A stretch of 64,000 nt of DNA from positions 248,001 through 312,000 of the forward strand of contig NZ_JBPPGJ010000005.1 of NCBI RefSeq assembly GCF_051594765.1, written 5' to 3'. How positions within the stretch are numbered: the first letter of the stretch is position 1; the number at the start of each line of letters is the position of its first letter. Below are positions 57,191 to 64,000 of the stretch, piece after piece. Source of the DNA: Paenibacillus_AR sp051594765. GTDB lineage: Bacteria > Bacillota > Bacilli > Paenibacillales > NBRC-103111. The translations under genes and the position numbers were made by a program. The notes below the pieces were generated by a model, which was not told where the DNA came from, searched no databases, and worked only from the letters and a program-made list of their open reading frames with translations.

Positions 57191-58579
57191 ATGAGCAGAT
57201 GGACCAAAGGACTGGCCTTGGCGCTGGCATCGGGCTTGACCCTGACTGCGGCGGCATGCGGGGAGAAGGAGGAGAACACCGCAGGCGCAGCCACGGCGTC
57301 TCCCAGCGCAGCGGCAGGCCAAGTGAAGGAAAGTGCGGCACCCAAGGAGCCGGTGAAGGTGGTCTGGTGGCACTCCATGAGCGGAGAACTGGGCAAGGCA
57401 GTGGACAAGCTGGTGGCCAATTTCAATGCCCAGAGCAAGAACGTCCAGGTCGAGGCCGTCTTCCAGGGAACCTACGACGAAAGTCTGAACAAGATGAAGG
57501 CCTCCATGGACTCCAAGTCCGGTCCCGCCATGATCCAGGTCTACGAGATCGGCAGCCGCTTCATGATTGATTCCAAGGCTGTCGCTCCGATCCAGAGCTT
57601 CATCGATGCCGAGAAGTTCGATACGTCGTACTGGGAGTCCAACATCCTGAACTATTACACCATCGACGGGAAGCTGTATTCCATGCCGTTCAATACGTCC
57701 AACCCGATTCTCTACTACAACAAGGACCTCTTCAAGGCCGCTGGCCTGGATCCGGAAAAAGCCCCGGCCACCTTCGAGGACGTGGCCGCCGCTGCGGAGA
57801 AGCTGACGAAGAACGGCACCTCCGGCGCCTCCTTCGCCATCTACGGCTGGTTCATGGAACAGCTCTTCGCCAATCAAGGGGCGGAATACGTCAATAACGG
57901 CAACGGCCGTACAAGCCCGGCCACCGAATCGCTGGTGAATGCGGAAGCCGGTGTGAAGGCCTTGACCTGGTGGAAGGATATGATTGACAAGAAGACGGCC
58001 ATCAACCTGGGGCGCAAGACCGACGATACCAAAAAAGCATTCGCCGCCGGGCAGATCGCCATGATGCTGGATTCCACCGCATCGCTCCGGGGCATTGTCA
58101 GCGGCGCCGAAGGGAAGTTCGCTGTGGGCACGGGCTATCTGCCCAAGCCGAAGGATGCTGCAGAAGGCGGCGTTATCGTCGGCGGAGCCAGCAACTACAT
58201 TTTGAACAACCGTCCGGAGGCGGAACAGAAGGGGGCTTGGGAGTTCATCAAGTATTTGACCACCCCCGAGGTGCAGGCGGAATGGCATATCAATACCGGT
58301 TATTTCCCGATCACCACCAAGGCGTATGACCAGCAATCCGTAAAGGACAACATGGTCAAGTACCCGCAGTTCAAAACGGCGGTGGATCAGCTTCATTCGA
58401 CCAAGGCCAGCAAATCGACCCAAGGCGCGGTTATGGGAGTCTTCCCGGAGGCCCGCCAGGTGGTCGAGAACGCCATCGAAGAGGCGCTGAACGGCAAGAA
58501 GGCACCGAAGGAAGCCTTGGACGGTGCAGCCAAGGAGATTACCTCCAAGATCGCCGCCTACAACAAAACGGTGAAATAA
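57191..58579 (+). CDS. Extracellular solute-binding lipoprotein of the sugar/glycerophosphate importer
   Basis: A 462-residue lipoprotein. The signal peptide ends LTAAAC with the lipidated Cys at residue 23, followed by a Thr/Ala/Ser linker. The family-1 binding protein starts VKVVWWHSMSGELGKAVDKLVANFN, which resembles UgpB (glycerol-3-phosphate binding); the GTYDESLNKMKASM and MPFNTSNPILYYNKDLF blocks also fit UgpB. The start at 57191 has GGGAG at a better distance than ATG 57182. Glycerol-phosphate diester uptake is the best guess, not proven. Confidence 0.85.
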   Translation: MSRWTKGLALALASGLTLTAAACGEKEENTAGAATASPSAAAGQVKESAAPKEPVKVVWWHSMSGELGKAVDKLVANFNAQSKNVQVEAVFQGTYDESLNKMKASMDSKSGPAMIQVYEIGSRFMIDSKAVAPIQSFIDAEKFDTSYWESNILNYYTIDGKLYSMPFNTSNPILYYNKDLFKAAGLDPEKAPATFEDVAAAAEKLTKNGTSGASFAIYGWFMEQLFANQGAEYVNNGNGRTSPATESLVNAEAGVKALTWWKDMIDKKTAINLGRKTDDTKKAFAAGQIAMMLDSTASLRGIVSGAEGKFAVGTGYLPKPKDAAEGGVIVGGASNYILNNRPEAEQKGAWEFIKYLTTPEVQAEWHINTGYFPITTKAYDQQSVKDNMVKYPQFKTAVDQLHSTKASKSTQGAVMGVFPEARQVVENAIEEALNGKKAPKEALDGAAKEITSKIAAYNKTVK

Positions 58580-58605
58580 AGCGGTCGCGTTCGTGACCGC
58601 ATCGG

Positions 58606-58641
58606 AGCCTTCCGGTCCTCGGCCGGAGGGCTTCGTCATTT
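58606..58641 (+). terminator. Terminator-like hairpin after the importer genes
   Basis: AGCCTTCCGG (58606-58615) and CCGGAGGGCT (58623-58632) form a 10 bp stem with one wobble. The T tract (TCGTCATTT) is weak. A second small hairpin GCGGTC/GACCGC precedes it. Confidence 0.5.
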
Positions 58642-58708
58642 ACGGGGACCGGGCGGTTTTGGTACTATAGGATGAACGAAGGTTAGCAACAAGGAGGCCA
58701 AGACAACC

Positions 58709-59182
58709 ATGATTCAAGTATTATTCGTCTGCTTGGGCAACATTTGCCGTTCTCCCATGGCGGAGGCGGTCTTCCGGCACAAGGTGAAGATGGCGGGCCT
58801 GGAGGACCGGATCCGGACCGATTCCGCCGGCACCGGAGACTGGCATACCGGACAGCCGCCCCACGAAGGCACACGGAAGGTGCTGCGTTCCAATGGCATC
58901 TCCTATGAAGGCATCGCGGCCCGTCAGGTGAAGGCGGAGGATCTGAAGCTCCACCGCTATGTGGTTGCCATGGACGCCTCCAACGTGTCCAATCTGGCCC
59001 GAGTCACTTCTCCCGGCCCGGATACCCAAGTGGTAAGGCTGATGGATTTTGTGCCGAATAGCGGCACGCCCGATGTTCCCGATCCGTACTACACGGGAAA
59101 CTTCGATGAGGTATACGGGATGGTGGACGCCGGCTGCCAATCCTTGCTGGAGCATATCATCCGGGAAGAAAAGCTATACTAA
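58709..59182 (+). CDS. Low-molecular-weight protein tyrosine phosphatase
   Basis: A 157-residue phosphatase. The P-loop CLGNICRS (residues 8-15) carries the nucleophile Cys and Arg, and VPDPYYTG (about residues 127-134) carries the general-acid Asp and the two Tyr. The full length and DP(Y)Y motif fit the eukaryote-like subgroup of LMW-PTP, so Tyr-phosphorylated substrates are more likely than Arg-phosphorylated ones. AAGGAGG precedes the ATG. It is a single-gene unit with no adjacent tyrosine kinase. Confidence 0.92.
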   Translation: MIQVLFVCLGNICRSPMAEAVFRHKVKMAGLEDRIRTDSAGTGDWHTGQPPHEGTRKVLRSNGISYEGIAARQVKAEDLKLHRYVVAMDASNVSNLARVTSPGPDTQVVRLMDFVPNSGTPDVPDPYYTGNFDEVYGMVDAGCQSLLEHIIREEKLY

Positions 59183-59212
59183 GCCGGATGACACCGCCAT
59201 GGAATCCGCTTC

Positions 59213-59253
59213 TTGACAGGAAATCCAAGTCCCATTATGTTTAGGTATGGGAC
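59213..59253 (+). promoter_or_regulatory. Promoter with overlapping inverted repeat, FAD oxidoreductase gene
   Basis: TTGACA (59213-59218), a 17-base spacer and TATGTT (59236-59241). The repeat GTCCCAT (59229-59235) / ATGGGAC (59247-59253) brackets the -10 element symmetrically, as an operator would. Confidence 0.55.
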
Positions 59254-59318
59254 CAGATGACTAAGGGTCTGCTCTAGATGGCCTAATCCGGGATTGAACA
59301 GTGGAGGTTACCTGCGGT

Positions 59319-60899
59319 ATGCTTCGCAAAGGGCTGATTTTGACAGCTGTATGCGTCTTCAGTATCATGATGACATCATCAGTGCGCAACACCAACTACG
59401 AAATCGTGATTTACGGGGGCGGACCCCAAGCCGTATCCACTGCGTTAATGGCCATCGCCGCAGGCGGCAAGGATACGGATGTTCTGATGATCGTGCCCGA
59501 GAACCAGCTGGGCTCCATCATGACCGCCGGCAAGCAAAACCTGTTTGATGTGAATTACTATAAATCCAGCAAGCTCCCTCCCGGACTTCCGGCAGGATAT
59601 GAGGGCTCGCAGGGAGGCTCCATGTTCCGGTTTCACCGGGACCTGGGGGCCGTCTTTCCGCCTGACCGCATGGCCGAGTATTTCGCAGGTCTCCTGAAGG
59701 CCAGCGGACAGGTGGATGTGCTGTACGAGACCGATCTGACGGCAGTGGAGACGGCCGAGGCGCCAGACAAGAAGGACACCCGGTCTATCCGTTCGGTCAC
59801 CTACCAGCGGATCAAGAAGGACAAGGACGGCCGGTACGCCTTCAAGGGCAAGGATATGCCGCCGGTGAAGGCGGATATCTTCGTGGACGCCTCCGAGAGC
59901 GGACGGCTGCTCCGCCTAACCGGTGCGGACTACCATACCGGCAGGGAGGACACCGGACAGGATCAGCTGCAGATGGTCGCCACCCTCATGTACAAGGTGA
60001 AGGGCGTCGACGCGTACAGAGCCATCGAGCCCGACAAGCTGGCCTACGGCGTGGCGTATTCCAAGAAGGGCTCGTTCCAGTTCTGGGCGGGGCGTGAAGC
60101 CTATACGACCCCGGAGGTGGTACGGTATAACCAGGAGAATCCGTACTTCCGGTTGAAAGCGTATAACGCCGGGGAAGACGGGTACTCCCATGTGGGCTCG
60201 GATACGACTAAGATTCCGTTCTGGATGAATCAGCAGATTATCTATGAGGTGGATGCCCGTAAGACTTACCGGGATCTGGCTATGAACAACGGCCTCTATC
60301 CGGATTCCAAGGGGCTTGATCCCGAAGAAGCGCGGGAGATGGCGCTGAAGGAGCTGAAGAACCCGCTGTATTGGGAGATGCTCCGCAAGCTTCCCGGGCT
60401 GGAGAAGGTGGAGCCGGTATTGGACGAGCGCGGAGATCCGGTAGTCGGGGATATGCTGTACCTACGGGAGAGCATCCACGCCAGGAACCGACCGGAGGAC
60501 CCGAGGAAGCACGCCTTGACCAAGCAGGACGTCATGAACGGGGGAGAGGGGCTCTACGACCGGCGGATCGGAATCGGCTATTACAACTTCGACTCCAACA
60601 CGTACAAGAAGCATGAGAATCTGACCAATCCGCTGCACGAGCCCTGGTACGTCCCCTATGAGACGATCCGCACGCCGGAGGTGGATAATCTGCTGCTGCC
60701 CGGCTACGCGGCAAATATCGATTCCTATTCCTGGTCGGCGATGCGGGTATACCCGAACCTGATCATGCTGGGGGACGCCGCCGGAGCTGCGGCCGGATTG
60801 GCCCTGCAGCACAAGTTCAACCTGGAATCGCCGGAGGCGGCCCAGCTGAGACGGCTTCAAGAGACGTTGTACGAGCACCAAGCCATATTGGAAAAATGA
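59319..60899 (+). CDS. Exported or membrane-anchored FAD-dependent oxidoreductase
   Basis: A 526-residue protein. A hydrophobic N-terminal segment (about residues 4-22) looks like a signal peptide or anchor. The Rossmann motif YEIVIYGGGPQAVSTALMA binds FAD, and VDASESGRLLRLTG and PNLIMLGDAAGAAAGLAL are later FAD contacts. The layout resembles the FAD_oxidored family (PF12831-type) found in sporulation-related and polysaccharide-related contexts. The substrate is unknown. The start at 59319 is chosen because GGAGG lies ten bases upstream; a GTG at 59301 overlaps that site. A terminator follows. Confidence 0.78.
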   Translation: MLRKGLILTAVCVFSIMMTSSVRNTNYEIVIYGGGPQAVSTALMAIAAGGKDTDVLMIVPENQLGSIMTAGKQNLFDVNYYKSSKLPPGLPAGYEGSQGGSMFRFHRDLGAVFPPDRMAEYFAGLLKASGQVDVLYETDLTAVETAEAPDKKDTRSIRSVTYQRIKKDKDGRYAFKGKDMPPVKADIFVDASESGRLLRLTGADYHTGREDTGQDQLQMVATLMYKVKGVDAYRAIEPDKLAYGVAYSKKGSFQFWAGREAYTTPEVVRYNQENPYFRLKAYNAGEDGYSHVGSDTTKIPFWMNQQIIYEVDARKTYRDLAMNNGLYPDSKGLDPEEAREMALKELKNPLYWEMLRKLPGLEKVEPVLDERGDPVVGDMLYLRESIHARNRPEDPRKHALTKQDVMNGGEGLYDRRIGIGYYNFDSNTYKKHENLTNPLHEPWYVPYETIRTPEVDNLLLPGYAANIDSYSWSAMRVYPNLIMLGDAAGAAAGLALQHKFNLESPEAAQLRRLQETLYEHQAILEK

Positions 60900-60900
60900 C

Positions 60901-60933
60901 AAGGCCAGCCGTGTTCTGCGGCTGCCTTTTTTC
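60901..60933 (+). terminator. Intrinsic terminator
   Basis: AAGGCCAGCCG pairs with CGGCTGCCTT around a one-base bulge and is followed by six T. Confidence 0.8.
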
Positions 60934-60952
60934 GTTCACACACCTTTCACTA

Positions 60953-60967
60953 GACCGACGGTCGGTC
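60953..60967. promoter_or_regulatory. Operator palindrome before the TetR gene
   Basis: GACCGAC-G-GTCGGTC is a perfect 15-base palindrome 53 bases before the regulator gene, with a further GGTCGG repeat to its right. Size and symmetry fit a TetR-family operator and therefore autoregulation. Confidence 0.65.
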
Positions 60968-61019
60968 GGTGGAGTAAGCTAAAGATATAGCAGATTATGG
61001 GGAACGGGAGGCGGAAGAG

Positions 61020-61625
61020 TTGCCACGCATTGTGAAGCAGGCAGAGGAACGGAGATCGGAGCTGATGGACGCCGCCGAGCGGCTGTTCGTACGGGATGGC
61101 TATGAGCATGTGCCGGTCAGCGGAATTCTGCAGGAGGTCGGGATTGCGAAGGGGACCTTCTATCATCATTTTGCATCCAAGGAGGAGCTGCTGCATGCCG
61201 TCCTGGAGCGAAGGCTGGCCGAACTGGGGAAGAAGGCAAGAGAGATGGCCGGACTGAAGCTGGATGCGGTGATGAAGCTGCGAGCCGTACTGTCCCTGCT
61301 CTTCCCAACCGGAGGAGATACCGGCATGGCCCTCCAGCCGGAGGATGACAAGCACGCCTTGATGCACCTGAAGCTCACGCAGATGTTCTACCGGGAGGTG
61401 GAGCCGGTGCTGGCCGCCGTGACGGAGCAGGGAGTCCGGGAAGGCGTCTTCGTTACGGACAGTCCGGAGGATGTGACCCAGATTCTCCTTCGGGGGATCA
61501 CTTCCTATACATCGATCCATTACCGGGAGATGACGGATCCTATGGAGGCGCGCCGGAAGCTGGCTGTCATCGGCAAGGTGCTGTCCCGGGTTCTTGGCAT
61601 GAAGGAAGACCAATCCATCTTTTGA
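61020..61625 (+). CDS. TetR/AcrR-family transcriptional regulator
   Basis: A 201-residue regulator. The N-terminal helix-turn-helix covers residues 11-57 (LMDAAERLFVRDGYEHVPVSGILQEVGIAKGTFYHHFASKEELL region). The C-terminal helical ligand domain is not recognised. The TTG start has GGGAGGCGG upstream. A membrane ferredoxin gene follows 19 bases later, so the pair is likely co-transcribed and self-regulated through the palindrome at 60953. Confidence 0.88.
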   Translation: MPRIVKQAEERRSELMDAAERLFVRDGYEHVPVSGILQEVGIAKGTFYHHFASKEELLHAVLERRLAELGKKAREMAGLKLDAVMKLRAVLSLLFPTGGDTGMALQPEDDKHALMHLKLTQMFYREVEPVLAAVTEQGVREGVFVTDSPEDVTQILLRGITSYTSIHYREMTDPMEARRKLAVIGKVLSRVLGMKEDQSIF

Positions 61626-61644
61626 ACCGAACGGAGGCGTACGT

Positions 61645-62382
61645 ATGGCTGTCAACCAAAGAAGACGCAAGCTGCTGCTCTGGACATCCTTCCTGCTGCT
61701 GCCGGTGTCGCTCAACTATTTCTCCCCGTATCTAATCATTGAAGGACTGTTCCGCGGCATTATCGCGGGTGCTTTCATCGTATGGGGGCTCTTCTTCTTG
61801 AGCTCGCTGCTGTTCGGCCGGGCGGCATGCTCGTATGTTTGTCCTTACGGCGGGCTCCAGATGTCCATGGACAAGGTGCTCCAGAAGCCTCTGAAGGAGG
61901 TTCGCTGGCTGCGTACGTTCCGTTATGGCTTGGGCTTGGTCTGGGTGATCTTCATCGTGTACCCGCTAGCCGTCCATGCAAGCCATCTGCGTATGGAGCC
62001 GCTGTATTTGACCGAGAATATCATCTCGGCGGACAATGCGCAGAAGCTGATCTTCTACTACTTCATCGTCGTCGTCTTGGCTCTTGCTCCCTTGTTCCTG
62101 GGCAAGCGCGCCACCTGTCATTATATCTGCCCGATGTCCATCCTGAACATTGCCGGCACCAAGCTGAAGGACCGGTTCGGCTGGAGATCCCTGCGGCTTG
62201 TGGCCGATCCGGACAGCTGCGTCAGCTGCGGCAAGTGCAGCAAAGCATGCTCCATGAGCCTGGATGTCACCGGCATGGTCCGGTCGGGGGATCCGCGCCA
62301 TACGGAATGTATCCTGTGCGGCGAATGTGTGAGCGCATGCGGAACCGGCGCCGTGTCCCGGAGGTTCTGCAAGGGAAAATAG
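61645..62382 (+). CDS. NapH/CcoG-like membrane polyferredoxin
   Basis: A 245-residue membrane protein with about four transmembrane helices. CSYVCP (62-67) and CHYICP (158-163) are the paired CxxxCP motifs of the NapH/RdxA type. Two 4Fe-4S clusters are bound at the C terminus by C192, C195, C198, C202 and by C222, C225, C228, C232. It probably passes electrons from the quinone pool or a ferredoxin to an unknown acceptor. GGAGGCG precedes the ATG. It follows the TetR gene and ends in a terminator. Confidence 0.85.
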   Translation: MAVNQRRRKLLLWTSFLLLPVSLNYFSPYLIIEGLFRGIIAGAFIVWGLFFLSSLLFGRAACSYVCPYGGLQMSMDKVLQKPLKEVRWLRTFRYGLGLVWVIFIVYPLAVHASHLRMEPLYLTENIISADNAQKLIFYYFIVVVLALAPLFLGKRATCHYICPMSILNIAGTKLKDRFGWRSLRLVADPDSCVSCGKCSKACSMSLDVTGMVRSGDPRHTECILCGECVSACGTGAVSRRFCKGK

Positions 62383-62414
62383 ACTCCGACGAAGTGTTAT
62401 ATAAGCAAATGATG

Positions 62415-62440
62415 AAAACACCTGCCAGGGTGTTTTTCTC
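62415..62440 (+). terminator. Intrinsic terminator
   Basis: AAAACACC (62415-62422) and GGTGTTTT (62429-62436) form an 8 bp perfect stem with a six-base loop, followed by TCTCATTTT. Confidence 0.8.
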
Positions 62441-62532
62441 ATTTTCGCATCAATCATGTAATTATCGACATAAATCGATCCGATTCATCCAAAAAATTGG
62501 ATATGTTCACGTTTGCGGGAGGTGCTGTTTCA

Positions 62533-62561
62533 TACACATTCGCTGATCTTCATGATACAAT
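62533..62561 (+). promoter_or_regulatory. Candidate promoter of the histidine kinase gene
   Basis: TACACA (62533-62538), a 17-base spacer and TACAAT (62556-62561), 51 bases before the start codon. The -35 match is 4 of 6. Confidence 0.4.
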
Positions 62562-62612
62562 GGTAAAAAAACGGTTGCACGACAGCAATTGTCAGCTAAT
62601 GGAGAGACGCTT

Positions 62613-64000
62613 ATGGAACTGCCTAATCCGCAACACGTAGTGAGTAGGTTTCCCTTCCCTCCGAAGAAGGAGCATAAGCCCCCCTATCCCCGCGAACAGC
62701 GGGCTCGCTGGATGCTTGCGGCCTTATTGATCTTCATCGGCACCTTGGCCGACGTGGCGTTCATGAAGCCGTTTGTGGGCCCGATCCTCTACGTCAGGCT
62801 GGGGATGACAGCGGTCGCCCTGACGGCCGGCTGGCTAGCGGACAGGTGCAAGACCCGGTACCAGGCGGAGCTGACCGCGTCGATCGGGATTCTGTGCATA
62901 ACCGGGGGCTTTGCAACACTGGGGCACCTCGAAGGCGCCTTCATCCATTATATCGATGCGCTGTATCAGATGCTGATCTTCGTCCTGCTGTTCATCCCGA
63001 TGCGAACCGCCGTGTTCAGTCTCCTCACCTTCACGATCGGAGCGGTGTGGTTCGGACCTGCTTTTGTGATGGACACCTGGTACAGGGATTCCGGCATCTG
63101 GCTGTCTCACGCAACCGGCTACCTGATCTATTCGGGAATTCTGGTATCGGGGCATGTCATTCTGTCAAGGCTGCGGAGCGGGGATCAAGAGCGCAAGATC
63201 AATCTGGTCCAGCGGGCCAAGCAGCTGGAGCTTCGGACCGAGGAGCTCATGCGGGAGAATGAGCGGAAGTATGAGATGCTGCTCCGCCTGTCTCCCGAGC
63301 CGACGCTTCTGCACGACGGGACCTTCATTCACTTCGCCAATGAGGCGTTTCTCCGGCTGGCTCAGGTCCGTTCGCTGGAGGAGCTGCGGGGAAGGGAGCT
63401 CCACGCCTTTACCCACCCCGGCTGCTTGGAGAAAGCGGCGGAGCATTATAGTGCGGCAGCCAAGGACGAAGGGCTTAAGTTCCAGGTATACCGCTTCGTC
63501 CTGCCCCGTGACGAATCCATCGAGGTGGAGGCATGCAGCATCGCCCTGCCGCATCTCATGGGGGACCGCAGAATGGTCCAGACCGTACTGAGGGATCTCA
63601 CCACCCGCAAGATGGTGGAGGAGAAGCTGGGCCGCTCCGACAAGATGTCGGCGGTAGGCCAGATGGCCGCAGGAGTCGCCCATGAAATCAAGAACCCGCT
63701 TACTTCCCTGAAGGGCTTCGTCCAGCTGCTCCGCAAGAAGGCCCCCGACCATAGCACCTATTACGATATCATGTCGGCAGAGCTGGACCGGATCCATGCG
63801 ATCGTAAACGATTTCATGATGATCGCGAAGCCGAAGCAGGTGGAATTTAAGGAGCAGCCGGTTCAGGATCTGATCCGGCATGTGATCTCCTTGCTGGAAT
63901 CCCAGGCTTATCTGAGCCACATTAAGCTGATCCAGCACTTTGATGCCGTTCTGCCACCCGTTATGGGGGACGGCAATCAGCTGAAGCAGGTCTTCATCAA
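62613..64000 (+). CDS. Membrane sensor histidine kinase, sporulation-kinase type (3' end outside window)
   Basis: The frame is open from the ATG at 62613 to the window end, giving 462 residues of a longer protein. Residues 35-185 contain about five or six transmembrane helices. A coiled linker leads to a PAS domain (about 225-340, EMLLRLSPEPTLLHDGTFI at its start). The HisKA motif VAHEIKNPLTSLKGFVQLL has the phosphorylated His at residue 357. The ATPase domain is beginning where the sequence ends. The H-box with HEIKNPLTSLKGF is that of Bacillus KinA-KinE, which feed the Spo0F phosphorelay. GGAGAG precedes the ATG. The specific paralogue cannot be named. Confidence 0.88.
   Translation, partial: MELPNPQHVVSRFPFPPKKEHKPPYPREQRARWMLAALLIFIGTLADVAFMKPFVGPILYVRLGMTAVALTAGWLADRCKTRYQAELTASIGILCITGGFATLGHLEGAFIHYIDALYQMLIFVLLFIPMRTAVFSLLTFTIGAVWFGPAFVMDTWYRDSGIWLSHATGYLIYSGILVSGHVILSRLRSGDQERKINLVQRAKQLELRTEELMRENERKYEMLLRLSPEPTLLHDGTFIHFANEAFLRLAQVRSLEELRGRELHAFTHPGCLEKAAEHYSAAAKDEGLKFQVYRFVLPRDESIEVEACSIALPHLMGDRRMVQTVLRDLTTRKMVEEKLGRSDKMSAVGQMAAGVAHEIKNPLTSLKGFVQLLRKKAPDHSTYYDIMSAELDRIHAIVNDFMMIAKPKQVEFKEQPVQDLIRHVISLLESQAYLSHIKLIQHFDAVLPPVMGDGNQLKQVFI

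Noticed and set aside
55302..58579. Missing ATPase gene of the sugar importer as an anomaly
   Set aside because: Firmicute CUT1 importers commonly share one MsmX/UgpC-type ATPase encoded elsewhere, so its absence is ordinary.
56885..58639. 584-codon open frame on the minus strand
   Set aside because: Antisense to the permease and solute-binding protein genes, which have clear family motifs and signals; no motif in the antisense product.
1..64000. tRNA, rRNA, CRISPR arrays, transposases, phage genes
   Set aside because: None seen on either strand while reading; no repeated spacer-like units, no conserved rRNA blocks, no tRNA cloverleaf noticed. A dedicated RNA search could not be run.

Overview
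The window looks like a chromosomal segment of an endospore-forming, monoderm member of the Firmicutes, most likely Paenibacillaceae. Supporting signs are a small acid-soluble spore protein of the Tlp family, a sporulation-kinase-type histidine kinase at the right edge, strong GGAGG ribosome binding sites, frequent GTG and TTG starts, moderately high GC, MrfA/MrfB repair proteins and a short-type cytochrome bd oxidase. No rRNA, tRNA, CRISPR array, transposase or prophage was seen.

Layout. 1-2.7 kb: 3' end of methionine synthase metH and RNase Z. 2.7-4.5 kb: tlp (minus strand) and a MurA whose catalytic cysteine is Asp. 4.7-7.4 kb: an OlsB-like N-acyltransferase, an LpxL-like acyltransferase and a YfhP-like membrane protein. 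7.6-18.3 kb: a type IV pilus operon (pilB, pilT, pilC, major pilin, prepilin peptidase, pilM, pilN, pilO, a stalk-domain protein, a large PilX-like protein), with two further minor pilins converging on it from the minus strand (18.4-19.4 kb). 20.1-23.9 kb: mrfA-mrfB DNA repair pair with a LexA-like box inside its promoter. 24.1-30.3 kb: RND efflux pump, lipoprotein adaptor and an unknown exported protein behind a cluster of operator half-sites. 30.4-32.1 kb: a base-excision-repair pair (Fpg/Nei-type glycosylase plus endonuclease IV), then a receiver-like small protein and an orphan ABC ATPase. 33.4-45.6 kb: a Tad/Flp pilus cluster bracketed by a Ser/Thr kinase carrying a degenerate P-loop domain and a membrane-anchored FHA protein. 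45.7-50.2 kb: Dabb protein, small unknown protein, ASCH protein, M42 peptidase, Uup-like ABC-F. 50.3-52.7 kb: cydAB on the minus strand. 52.8-55.0 kb: a second ABC-F and an unknown protein. 55.3-58.6 kb: sugar ABC importer lacking an ATPase gene. 58.7-64 kb: low-molecular-weight phosphatase, FAD oxidoreductase, TetR regulator with NapH-like ferredoxin, and a histidine kinase cut by the window end.

The window holds two complete but different pilus machines, each with its own prepilin peptidase. The type IV pilus has both the extension ATPase PilB and the retraction ATPase PilT, so twitching or DNA-uptake type activity is plausible. The Tad cluster has a single ATPase and is flanked by a phospho-signalling pair (kinase and FHA reader), which I consider the most interesting system here. 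The tadZ leader also looks like a transcription attenuator.

Other points of note are the MurA Cys-to-Asp change (predicted fosfomycin insensitivity), a sharp fall in GC inside pilC that continues through the pilin gene (a mosaic boundary), a parS-like site (46470-46485) and a Noc-box-like site (19791-19804). All assignments rest on reading the sequence and on memory of the families; no database search was possible.
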